Shown here in pieces: positions 6,174-13,240 of a stretch of 14,146 nt of DNA. Every line of letters starts with the position of its first letter. The stretch's first letter is position 1. A model generated the notes under the pieces. The model ran no database searches and was not told the origin of the DNA. It was given only the letters and a program-made list of their open reading frames with translations. Source of the DNA: CAKRHR01 sp964423195 (GTDB taxonomy: Bacteria; Bacillota; Clostridia; Lachnospirales; Lachnospiraceae); NCBI GenBank assembly GCA_964423195.1, contig CAYRDY010000057.1:1-14146 (forward strand). The letters run 5' to 3'. A program made the translations under genes and the position numbers.

Positions 6174-7472
6174 TTAATTTCCGCTAAGCCCTGCGGTGTC
6201 CACCGCGCTGTCAGAGACGGCACTCTCGCCGCCCTGCGCGCCCTCGTCCGCAGGATTCTCCGGGGTGGCGCCTTCGCCGCCCTGCGCGGCGGCGTCCCCA
6301 CCGCCCAGCACACTGTCACCTGTGCCGCCCTGCAAATCCGTGTCCGCTGAGCTCTCCGCATCCGTCTCCGGCACGGTCGGATTGACGATCACATAATTTT
6401 TCCATGTGTCATAAAAATTGTAGGTCACGCCGCTCAGCCACTCGCTGTAAGCGGACGACGTGTTCTGATAGGCCAGATTCTGGATGGCTTGCGCGTTGGC
6501 CTCCTCATCGTTGAGCGCCACGCACTTGATAATGTGATAGCCGTACTGGGTCTCGACCAGATCGCTGATCTCGCCCTCGCCCAGGGCATTGGCGGCCTCG
6601 GCAAACTCCGTCACCATCGTCGCGCCGTCCGGCGTCTGCCCCGCGGCATTGATCGAGTAATCGACGCCGCTGTCGGCCGTGTATTCATTGGCGAGCGCCT
6701 CAAAATCCTCGCCGGCTTTTGCGCGCTCAAGCACCTTCTCAGCCAGCGCCTTCTGACTCTCCTTGTACTCGGCCGCGGCCTCGGAATCCATCGTCTCCGT
6801 CGCGCCGTCCGCGCCCGTCTGTGCCGTGTCCATCGTCGAAATCAGGATATGCTGGATCGCCCTGTACTGGCAGGAAGACTTCTCTTCCTCCGTCAGATTG
6901 GCCTCCGCCTCCTCCTGGAGCTTTGCCATGGCATTGCTGGCGAGGAGCATATCCTCATTGGCAGCCGTCATGCCTTCCTGCGTAAATCCGTATGCCGCCA
7001 GCGTCTCTTCATCCAGACCGCTCATGGCGAGCTGCGCATTGTCCAGGCAGGATGTCTTTTCCTCCTCCGTCAGCTCAAGGTCCATCTCCTCCGCTTTCTG
7101 AAGCAGATAAGCCATATTCAGCGCCTGGGACTCGACATTGGTCTTGAGATAGTCACCGTAGGTATATCCCTCCATGACAGCCTCGCTCCAGTCCGTAAAG
7201 CCGTAGGACAGCTCATAGGTCAGTTTCGTCGAATAGTACAGATAGAAAAGCTCTTCCGCGGACATGGTATAATCGCCCACGGTCAATGCTGTGTCCTCCG
7301 GATTGATCTTTTCAAGCGGTGTCCCCGCCTCGGCCACGACGGCGCTGCTCTCACCCGTGCTCTCGCCGACCGTCTCACTAGAGCCGCCTTCATCCTTCGC
7401 GCATCCCGCGAGGCTGAGGGCCGCCAAAGCCATCACCAGTAAACCGCATAATGTTCTCTTTAAAGTTTTCAT
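6174..7472 (-). CDS. PrsA-like foldase lipoprotein (parvulin-type peptidyl-prolyl isomerase)
   Basis: This exported lipoprotein should help secreted proteins fold at the outer face of the membrane. The 432-residue product starts MKTLKRTL and has a hydrophobic signal segment and the lipobox LAGC with C24 as the lipid-modified cysteine. A SurA/PrsA-like helical region runs from about 60 to 200. A parvulin domain follows at roughly 203-317, opening with RAIQHILIS and closing with YGYHIIK. The ATG at 7470-7472 was chosen because AAAGGA lies 9 nt upstream and the signal peptide begins properly there; an in-frame start 10 codons earlier lacks both. The C-terminal 60 residues are Gly/Ala/Asp-rich and contain a 16-residue repeat, unusual for the family. 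A strong promoter lies just upstream and srtB downstream, consistent with a surface-protein operon. Membership of the parvulin family is clear, but true orthology to PrsA is less certain. Confidence 0.93.
   Translation of the reverse strand: MKTLKRTLCGLLVMALAALSLAGCAKDEGGSSETVGESTGESSAVVAEAGTPLEKINPEDTALTVGDYTMSAEELFYLYYSTKLTYELSYGFTDWSEAVMEGYTYGDYLKTNVESQALNMAYLLQKAEEMDLELTEEEKTSCLDNAQLAMSGLDEETLAAYGFTQEGMTAANEDMLLASNAMAKLQEEAEANLTEEEKSSCQYRAIQHILISTMDTAQTGADGATETMDSEAAAEYKESQKALAEKVLERAKAGEDFEALANEYTADSGVDYSINAAGQTPDGATMVTEFAEAANALGEGEISDLVETQYGYHIIKCVALNDEEANAQAIQNLAYQNTSSAYSEWLSGVTYNFYDTWKNYVIVNPTVPETDAESSADTDLQGGTGDSVLGGGDAAAQGGEGATPENPADEGAQGGESAVSDSAVDTAGLSGN
6228..6336. repeat. 48-bp (16-residue) degenerate repeat in the prsA-like 3' end
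   Basis: GCCGCCCTGC recurs at 6228, 6276 and 6324, exactly 48 bp apart. It encodes LQGGT, AQGGE and AQGGE with the Gln at residues 381, 397 and 413. The residues between have diverged, so this is an old tandem expansion of the disordered tail. Confidence 0.8.
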
Positions 7473-7495
7473 CTTTTGTGTCCTTTCAATTTTGA

Positions 7496-7523
7496 TGATC
7501 AAGGCGTCTGACGCCTCAGATCA
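7496..7523. promoter_or_regulatory. Palindrome at the prsA-like transcription start
   Basis: AGGCGT (7502-7507), loop CTG, ACGCCT (7511-7516) is flanked by TGATC (7496-7500) and GATCA (7519-7523), with a small asymmetry. It abuts the -10 box and covers the expected start site. It is therefore either an operator or a hairpin at the very 5' end of the mRNA. No T-run follows, so it is unlikely to terminate mfd transcription. Confidence 0.65.
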
Positions 7524-7551
7524 TTATAATTGATTTTCACTGCTGTATCAA
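7523..7551 (-). promoter_or_regulatory. Sigma-A type promoter for the prsA-like gene, inside the mfd 3' end
   Basis: On the minus strand TTGATA (7546-7551) is followed by exactly 17 nt and a perfect TATAAT (7523-7528). The -35 box overlaps the Leu-Ile codons near the end of mfd, and the mfd stop lies in the spacer. The predicted start is near 7516, giving a leader of about 43 nt before the prsA-like ATG. Confidence 0.88.
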
Positions 7552-10500
7552 TGCTTTCATGTCGATTATCACATTTTTTTCACATTTCAAAAGCTCCTGT
7601 GTCGACATTTTCCTGAAACACGTGGTAAAATACGGCGGATCCGCGGGCGTAAAGCGCATCACATTTTTATATCTGTCCAGCAGCGGCGGTATCTTTAGGA
7701 TATCGACATCCGCCTGCGGATACATGATATATTTCGTCTGGGCGCCGCGCTGGATCAGCTGCTCAATCCCGGCCGCGTGCGCCAGCGCGCGGATCAAGGC
7801 GATCTGCAGGAGATTGATCGCCGGCCGCGGCAGTGTGCCGTAGCGGTCGATCAGCTCAGCTGTCATCTCGTCGTATTCCTCCTCACAGGAAATGGCCGCG
7901 ATGCGCTTATAGATCTCCAGTTTCTGCATCTCATTCCTGATATAAGATGACGGGATGTAGGCGTCAATGTCCATGTCGACGGTCGTCACAAAATCCTTGG
8001 CCACGACCTCGCCCTTGAGCTCGCTGACGGCCTCGCCGAGCAGCTTGCAGTAGAGATCGTACCCGACCGACTCGATATGCCCGCTCTGCTGCACGCCCAG
8101 AAGATTGCCCGCGCCTCGGATCTCAAGATCCTTCATGGCGATCTTAAAGCCGGATCCGAGATCGCTGAACTCGCGGATCGCGCTCAGCCGCTTCTCCGCG
8201 ATCTCCCGCAGAACCGTATTGCGGCGGTAGAGCAGGAAGGCATAGGCCATGCGGCTGGAACGCCCCACGCGCCCGCGCAGCTGGTAGAGCTGAGACATAC
8301 CCAGTTTGTCCGCGTCGTGAATGATCATGGTATTGACATTGGAGATATCCAGTCCCGTCTCGATGATCGTCGTCGAGACAAGCACATCGATCTCGCCGTT
8401 GATAAAGCGGAACATGATCCGCTCCAGCTCGCGCTCGTTCATCTGCCCGTGCGCATAGGCCACCTCCGCCTCCGGCACCAGCCGGCTGACGGTATTGGCC
8501 ATCTCGATAATGCCTTTCACCCGATTGAACACATAATAAACCTGCCCCCCGCGGGCGATCTCCCTGAGAATGGCCTCGCGCACCATCTCCTCGTTGTACT
8601 CCATCACATATGTCTGAATCGGCAGCCGATCCTGCGGCGGCTCCTCCAGAATACTCATGTCGCGGATGCCGATCATGCTCATATGCAGCGTCCGGGGTAT
8701 CGGCGTCGCTGTCAGCGTCAGCACGTCGACATTTTGGCACATCTGCTTGATTCTCTCCTTATGCGCGACGCCGAAGCGCTGTTCCTCGTCCACGACCAGC
8801 AGTCCGAGATCCTTAAAGGCCACATCCTCTGAGAGAATGCGGTGCGTGCCGATCACGATATCCACCAGGCCGCTCTTCAGCTTTCGGATCGTCTCGGTCT
8901 GCTGCGCCTTCGTGCGAAAGCGAGAGAGCACCTCGATATTAATCGGATAACCCTTCATCCGCTGAAGAAAAGTATTGTAATGCTGCTGCGCCAGGATAGT
9001 CGTCGGCACCAGAAAGGCCACCTGTTTTTCATCCTGCACAGCCTTGAATGCCGCCCGAATGGCGACCTCTGTCTTTCCGTAGCCCACATCGCCGCACAGC
9101 AGCCGGTCCATGATTTTCGGGCTCTCCATGTCGGCCTTGACTTCCTCCACCGCTGTCAGCTGATCATCCGTCTCCTCATAGGGAAACAGCTCCTCAAACT
9201 CCCGCTGCCATACGGTGTCCTCGGAAAACTGAAAGCCCTGCCGCGACGCTCTGACCGCGTACAGCTTGATCAAATCGGAAGCCAGATCCCGCACCGCGCC
9301 TCGGACTCTCTTCTTCGTCTTCGCCCATTCCGGGCTGCCCAGCCGGTTGATCTTCGGTTTTCCCGCGCCCGCGTCCGCGTACTTCTGAACCGCGTCGAGC
9401 TGCGTCGCCAGGACATACACGTTGCCGCCGTTCGCGTACTCGATCTTGATATAATCTTTCTCGACATGGTCAACCTCGATCTTCTCGATCCCCCGGTAAA
9501 TGCCGATGCCATAGCTCTCATGCACGACATAATCACCGATGCAAAGCTCCAGAAAACTCCGGAGCTTTTTGCCGCCGTCAAACGGCTTCCTGGCGCGTTT
9601 CTTTTTCTTTTCCTCGCCGAATATATCGCTCTCGGCCACCACCGCAAACTTGATCAGCGGATACTCCATGCCCTGACTCAGATTTCCGGCCACGACCATG
9701 ATCTCGCCCGCATTGACGGGCCTGTCCAGATTCTCCGTGAAAAAGGCATTCAGGCCGTCATCGAGCAGATCAGCGGCGAGCCGTCTGGCCCTGGTCGGAG
9801 AGCCGGAGACCAAAAGCACCCTGTATTTATTCCGCTTCCAGACCCGCAGCTCCCGCTCAAGCATCTCAAAATTGCCGTTGTACGCGTGGATGGATCGGAT
9901 CTCCATGCTGTATGTCTTTTTCACCGGCATCATCCGCAGCCGCTGGGCGATCGTCATCAGCGCCACCGTCCGCAGGCGCCCAAACTTGTACCAGAGCGCC
10001 TCCATCGGCTGCAGGATATCCATCTGTCCGGCCAGAATATAGCCCTTCTCCAGCCTGCCGCTCATGCCCTCGCGGAACTCAGAAGTCACGGCCTGTCCCT
10101 TCTCCTCCATGCGGTTGGGCTCGTCGAGAAAGACGATGCTGTCCTCATTGTCAAAATAGTCGAGAAATGAGACCGTGTGCTCGTAAAAATAATTGATATA
10201 ACTGTCAATATTGACGGTGCAAAGGGAATTGGAAATATCCTCCTCCAGCTCCGCCACGGTCCGCCGCAGCCGCATGACCGCCTCCGGCTGCTTCTGTTCT
10301 CTGAAGGTCTGCTCTAAACGCTTCGCCTCGTCCTTTATGCGGCGCAGCCCCGCCTCCAGGACAGGCCCCGTAAATACGAACTCCGAGGCCGGATAAATGC
10401 GAAATGTGCCGCAGTTCTCGATCGAGCGCTGGCTCTGGACGTCAAAACTGCGGATCGAATCGACCTCATCGTCCCACAGCTCGATGCGGTAAGGGCAATC

Positions 10501-11055
10501 GTCCGAAACATTGTAAATATCGATGATGCCGCCTCTCACGGAAAACTGTCCCGGCCCCTCGACCTGCGCCATGCGCTCAAAACCCATGCAAATGAGGCGG
10601 CGGACGATCCCCTCCAAATCAAGGATGTCCCCCACCGAGACTGTCAGAATATTTTCGGCGATCATCTCCCGCGGCAGGATGCTGTCCATCAGCGCGTCAA
10701 CCGTCGCCACAACCGTCACCGGCTCGCCGTCGAGCAGGCGGCGAAGCGCCGACAGCCGCTCTCTGACGATCAGCCCGCCGTGCACATCGGCACTGTAAAA
10801 AATCATATCCTTCGCCGGATAAAGCCGGACATTGTGATCGTAAAACCGGTAATTCTCATAGAGTTCCCTGGCCCTCAGATCATTGTATGTGACGATCAGT
10901 CGGTATTTAAACGGCGCCGATAAGGTGTCCATGATATGTCCCCTGGCAGCGTCGATGCAGCCGTCGATCACGGCCGGCAGCCGCCCGGCGGCAATATCCC
11001 CGATCAGCTCGCCGATGGTCTCCAGTTCGAGGAGCGGTGCTGATAAAGATTTCAA
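7537..11055 (-). CDS. mfd: Transcription-repair coupling factor
   Basis: This large ATP-driven DNA translocase removes RNA polymerase stalled at lesions and recruits UvrA for excision repair. From the chosen TTG start it has 1172 residues, normal for the family (1148-1177). The UvrB-like N-terminal domain includes GGIIDIYN (175-182). The RNA-polymerase-interacting domain spans about 495-560 (IGDYVVHESYGIGIYRG). The RecG-like motor has Walker A GDVGYGKTE (655-663), Walker B DEEQRFG (756-762), TATPIPR (782-788) and QLRGRVGR (925-932). The C-terminal TRCF domain follows. The frame extends upstream to an ATG inside pth, but I prefer TTG at 11053-11055: AAGGGG lies 5 nt before it, the homologous sequence begins there, and the longer version would overlap pth and translate through the hairpin leader. 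It lies 34 nt after pth, which is a common partner. The 3' end contains the promoter of the next gene. Confidence 0.97.
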   Translation of the reverse strand: MKSLSAPLLELETIGELIGDIAAGRLPAVIDGCIDAARGHIMDTLSAPFKYRLIVTYNDLRARELYENYRFYDHNVRLYPAKDMIFYSADVHGGLIVRERLSALRRLLDGEPVTVVATVDALMDSILPREMIAENILTVSVGDILDLEGIVRRLICMGFERMAQVEGPGQFSVRGGIIDIYNVSDDCPYRIELWDDEVDSIRSFDVQSQRSIENCGTFRIYPASEFVFTGPVLEAGLRRIKDEAKRLEQTFREQKQPEAVMRLRRTVAELEEDISNSLCTVNIDSYINYFYEHTVSFLDYFDNEDSIVFLDEPNRMEEKGQAVTSEFREGMSGRLEKGYILAGQMDILQPMEALWYKFGRLRTVALMTIAQRLRMMPVKKTYSMEIRSIHAYNGNFEMLERELRVWKRNKYRVLLVSGSPTRARRLAADLLDDGLNAFFTENLDRPVNAGEIMVVAGNLSQGMEYPLIKFAVVAESDIFGEEKKKKRARKPFDGGKKLRSFLELCIGDYVVHESYGIGIYRGIEKIEVDHVEKDYIKIEYANGGNVYVLATQLDAVQKYADAGAGKPKINRLGSPEWAKTKKRVRGAVRDLASDLIKLYAVRASRQGFQFSEDTVWQREFEELFPYEETDDQLTAVEEVKADMESPKIMDRLLCGDVGYGKTEVAIRAAFKAVQDEKQVAFLVPTTILAQQHYNTFLQRMKGYPINIEVLSRFRTKAQQTETIRKLKSGLVDIVIGTHRILSEDVAFKDLGLLVVDEEQRFGVAHKERIKQMCQNVDVLTLTATPIPRTLHMSMIGIRDMSILEEPPQDRLPIQTYVMEYNEEMVREAILREIARGGQVYYVFNRVKGIIEMANTVSRLVPEAEVAYAHGQMNERELERIMFRFINGEIDVLVSTTIIETGLDISNVNTMIIHDADKLGMSQLYQLRGRVGRSSRMAYAFLLYRRNTVLREIAEKRLSAIREFSDLGSGFKIAMKDLEIRGAGNLLGVQQSGHIESVGYDLYCKLLGEAVSELKGEVVAKDFVTTVDMDIDAYIPSSYIRNEMQKLEIYKRIAAISCEEEYDEMTAELIDRYGTLPRPAINLLQIALIRALAHAAGIEQLIQRGAQTKYIMYPQADVDILKIPPLLDRYKNVMRFTPADPPYFTTCFRKMSTQELLKCEKNVIIDMKALIQQ

Positions 11056-11057
11056 AT

Positions 11058-11085
11058 TTTCCCCTTTCCTGACGCACTTTAGCGC
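11058..11085 (-). promoter_or_regulatory. Leader of mfd with degenerate hairpin and Shine-Dalgarno, copy of the srtB leader
   Basis: The sequence matches 6076-6103 at 25 of 28 positions, including the loop and the purine run with AAGGGG just before the mfd TTG. One change weakens the hairpin here (GCGC in place of GTGC in the plus-strand right arm). It occupies the short spacer between the pth stop (11090) and mfd. Confidence 0.75.
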
Positions 11086-11089
11086 GACT

Positions 11090-11671
11090 TCAGATTTTTT
11101 CTCGTGTTTTCCTGGCATTGAACCGGTTCATCGCGGCGTCCAAACCCTCCGTCAGTATCACACCGACCGCCGCACTGGCCTGTGCGTAGGCCTCGTCCAT
11201 CTTCGCCCTGTCGCCGCTGTCAAACCTGCCGAGCACATAATCCACCAGATCCCAGCCCTCCGGCTTTTCCCCGACGCCCACCTTGATGCGCGGGAAATCC
11301 TGACTGCCCAGATGGGCGATGATGCTCTTGATCCCGTTGTGACCACCGGCGCTGCCCTTCTTTCGGATGCGCAACTGTCCCACGTCAAGGCTCACATCGT
11401 CGAAGATCACCAGAATCTCCTCAGGCGGTATCCTGTAAAAATCGGCCGCCGCCCGCACGCTCTCGCCGCTCAGGTTCATATAGGTCTGAGGCTTGAGCAG
11501 CAGCACGCTCTGTCCCCCGATCAGGCCCCTCCCGCACAGCGCCTGATATTTTTTTGTCTCCACACTGATATGGTAATCCTTTGCAATCCGGTCTATGACA
11601 CAAAATCCTGTATTGTGCCTCGTGCCCTCATACTTTTTTGTCGGATTGCCCAGACCCGCGATTAAAAACAT
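11090..11671 (-). CDS. pth: Peptidyl-tRNA hydrolase
   Basis: This essential cytoplasmic enzyme cleaves peptidyl-tRNA released from stalled ribosomes, recycling the tRNA. The 193-residue product (194 in E. coli) shows all active-site residues: the GLGNP opening with N9, H19 in TRHNTGF (catalytic), N66 in TYMNLSG, D91 in IFDDVSLD, and N112 in GGHNGIKS. The ATG at 11669-11671 gives the standard N-terminus MFLIAGLGNP. The frame is open for 43 more codons upstream, but these read through a terminator-like hairpin and have no family match. An ATG three codons earlier is also possible. The ribosome binding site is weak (GAAAGAA). The terminator-like hairpin ends 14-20 nt before the start, leaving no room for a promoter, so expression may depend on read-through from glgCD-spoVG. 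Confidence 0.97.
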   Translation of the reverse strand: MFLIAGLGNPTKKYEGTRHNTGFCVIDRIAKDYHISVETKKYQALCGRGLIGGQSVLLLKPQTYMNLSGESVRAAADFYRIPPEEILVIFDDVSLDVGQLRIRKKGSAGGHNGIKSIIAHLGSQDFPRIKVGVGEKPEGWDLVDYVLGRFDSGDRAKMDEAYAQASAAVGVILTEGLDAAMNRFNARKTREKI

Positions 11672-11684
11672 GGCAATCATTCTT

Positions 11685-11719
11685 TCACAAAACAAGAGGC
11701 AGGCTTCCCTGCCTCTTGT
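11685..11719 (-). terminator. Terminator-like hairpin between spoVG and pth
   Basis: On the minus strand ACAAGAGGCAG and CTGCCTCTTGT (11692-11719) form a perfect 11-bp stem around GGAAGC, followed by TTTTGTG. This is a good intrinsic terminator for the glg-spoVG transcript, although the T-run is short. It sits immediately before the pth start, so it could also act as an attenuator. Confidence 0.8.
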
Positions 11720-11734
11720 CCTCTTCATATTTAT

Positions 11735-11815
11735 GATGTCTGACATCTCATCCTCTTCAGTCTGCGATGTCCCGCACCATATCTCCCTATGATGCCTCAC
11801 ACCATATCTTCTTCG
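11735..11815. repeat. Degenerate 25-bp tandem duplication at the spoVG 3' end
   Basis: Segments 11766-11790 and 11791-11815 share about 18 of 25 positions, including the ten-base run CACCATATCT; the latter contains the spoVG stop codon. A weaker third copy begins at 11735 (GATGTCTGACATC, itself a small palindrome). It is analogous to the sortase-end duplication but older. Confidence 0.6.
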
Positions 11816-12078
11816 CTGCTTTCCAGCGCAGCGATCTCATACTTCTGCAAAATAATGGACTGTATCTTTTCCCTTGTATCGGAGTTGATCGGATGGGCAA
11901 TATCTCTATATTCACCGTCAGCAGCCTTTCGGCTCGGCATCGCGATAAAGAGTCCCTTTTCGCCCTCAATCACCTTGATATCGTGAACGACAAATTCATT
12001 ATCGAGGGTGATTGACACGACAGCTTTCATCTTGCCTTCCTTACTCACTTTCCTGACACGTACATCCGTAATCTGCAT
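11797..12078 (-). CDS. spoVG: Septation/sporulation regulator SpoVG
   Basis: This is a small nucleic-acid-binding protein of Firmicutes that affects asymmetric septation in spore formers and gene expression more widely. The 93-residue product begins MQITDVRVRKVSKEGKMKAV, continues with LDNEFVVHDIKVIEG and GLFIAMPSRK, and contains DIAHPINSDTREKIQ: the full family profile at the usual length (about 95). The ATG at 12076-12078 has AAGGGGG 8 nt upstream. The frame extends 50 codons further into glgD, but that part has no family match. It starts 37 nt after the glgD stop with no terminator or clear promoter between, so it is probably co-transcribed with the glycogen genes. A terminator hairpin follows. 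Its last bases take part in a degenerate tandem duplication. Confidence 0.97.
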   Translation of the reverse strand: MQITDVRVRKVSKEGKMKAVVSITLDNEFVVHDIKVIEGEKGLFIAMPSRKAADGEYRDIAHPINSDTREKIQSIILQKYEIAALESSEEDMV

Positions 12079-12115
12079 GACGTCTTCCCCCTTCTGAGCA
12101 ATGTATGACACTGGT

Positions 12116-13240
12116 TTAGATAATATATCTCTCACTATCCTCAATGACAATCCTGATGTCGCCGTCCTTACCGATATAGGTCGTATTCGCCTTGATGGTA
12201 TCACGGCTCTCGACGATACAGTTCTCAATCACTGTGTTGTCGCCGATATAGACGTCATTGAGAATAATGGAATTTTTGATGACACAGTTGTTGCCGACAT
12301 AAACTTTCTTGAACAGCACGGAGTTCTCCACGATGCCGTTGATGATGCACCCGCTGGAGACAAGGCTGTTCTTGACGGACGCGCCTGGATTGTATTTGGC
12401 CGGCGGCAGGTCGGCGACCTTTGTCAGCACCGGCGGATATTCCTTGAAGAAATAATCCCTGACATCCTTTTGCAGGAATGCCATGTTGGTCCGATAATAA
12501 GACTCGACGGTGGCGATATTTCTCCAGAAGCCCTCCATCTTGTACGCGTAGATCTTTTTCTGATCCTTATACCTGATCAGGATGTCCTTGACCAGGTCAT
12601 AGCGGTTTTCGGAATTGGCCTTCTCGATCATCTCGATCAGGTGGCGCCTGCGCAGGACGTAAATGCCGGTCGACACGCAGCTCGCGGAGGCCACCAGCGG
12701 TTTCTCCTCAAACTCTGTCACGCGCCCATCCTCGGCGATCTTTAGGATGCCGAATCTGGTCAGGTCGTCATCCTCCTGGGTCAGCTCCGTGTAAGCCACC
12801 GTGATGTCGGCCTTCTTCGCGATATGATACTCCAGCAGCTTGTTGTAATCCATCTTGTAAATGCCGTCGCCGGAAGCGATCACCACATACGGCTCATGGC
12901 TCTCTTTTAAGAAATCGAGGTTCTGGTAAATGGCATCCGCCGTGCCCCTGTACCAGCTGCTGTTGTCCGTCGTAATCGATGGCGTCAGCAGGAATAGACC
13001 GCCCTGCTTTCTGCCGAAATCCCACCACTTGGAGGAGTTGAGATGCTGATTCAGCGATTTTGAATTGTACTGCGTCAGCACCGCGACCTTCTTGATGTGA
13101 GAGTTGGCCATGCTTGAGAGCGCGAAGTCGATCGCTCTGTAGCTGCCGGCCGTCGGCATCGCCGCCACCGCGCGCTTCAGGGACAGCTCCCTCATCCTGT
13201 TACTGTTTCCGCCCGCTAAAATCATACCAATCGCTCTCAT
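12116..13240 (-). CDS. glgD: Glucose-1-phosphate adenylyltransferase regulatory subunit GlgD
   Basis: GlgD pairs with GlgC in Firmicutes to form the ADP-glucose synthase that commits carbon to glycogen; alone it is poorly active or inactive. The 374-residue product keeps the nucleotidyltransferase fold (YRAIDFALSSMANSHIKKVAVLTQY) but has an altered nucleotide loop, AGGNSNRMRELS, in place of the GGxGxRL of GlgC. It also reads SGDGIYKMDY where GlgC has GGDHIYKMDY. The C-terminal third is a left-handed beta-helix with hexapeptide repeats (GCIINGIVENSVLFKKVYVG, then NCVIKNSIILNDVYIG). The ATG at 13238-13240 shares one base with the glgC stop (TGATG) and has AGGTGAG 6 nt upstream, so the two subunits are translationally coupled. 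spoVG follows 37 nt later. Confidence 0.96.
   Translation of the reverse strand: MRAIGMILAGGNSNRMRELSLKRAVAAMPTAGSYRAIDFALSSMANSHIKKVAVLTQYNSKSLNQHLNSSKWWDFGRKQGGLFLLTPSITTDNSSWYRGTADAIYQNLDFLKESHEPYVVIASGDGIYKMDYNKLLEYHIAKKADITVAYTELTQEDDDLTRFGILKIAEDGRVTEFEEKPLVASASCVSTGIYVLRRRHLIEMIEKANSENRYDLVKDILIRYKDQKKIYAYKMEGFWRNIATVESYYRTNMAFLQKDVRDYFFKEYPPVLTKVADLPPAKYNPGASVKNSLVSSGCIINGIVENSVLFKKVYVGNNCVIKNSIILNDVYIGDNTVIENCIVESRDTIKANTTYIGKDGDIRIVIEDSERYII

Noticed and set aside
7496..7523. Terminator of mfd
   Set aside because: No T-run follows on the minus strand, and the palindrome overlaps the start site of a strong promoter.
8842..10170. Long plus-strand ORF opposite mfd
   Set aside because: Arg/His-rich antisense translation of a confidently identified gene. 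This is a codon-bias shadow, as are the plus-strand ORFs opposite ackA, the aminotransferase, prsA-like and glgD genes.
11056..11118. Longer mfd starting at the ATG at 11118
   Set aside because: It would overlap pth by 29 bp and translate a hairpin/Shine-Dalgarno leader. The homologous region begins at the TTG at 11055, which has AAGGGG upstream.
11672..11800. 43-codon N-terminal extension of pth
   Set aside because: It reads through an 11-bp terminator-like hairpin and a repeat and does not match the family; MFLIAGLGNP is the standard Pth start.
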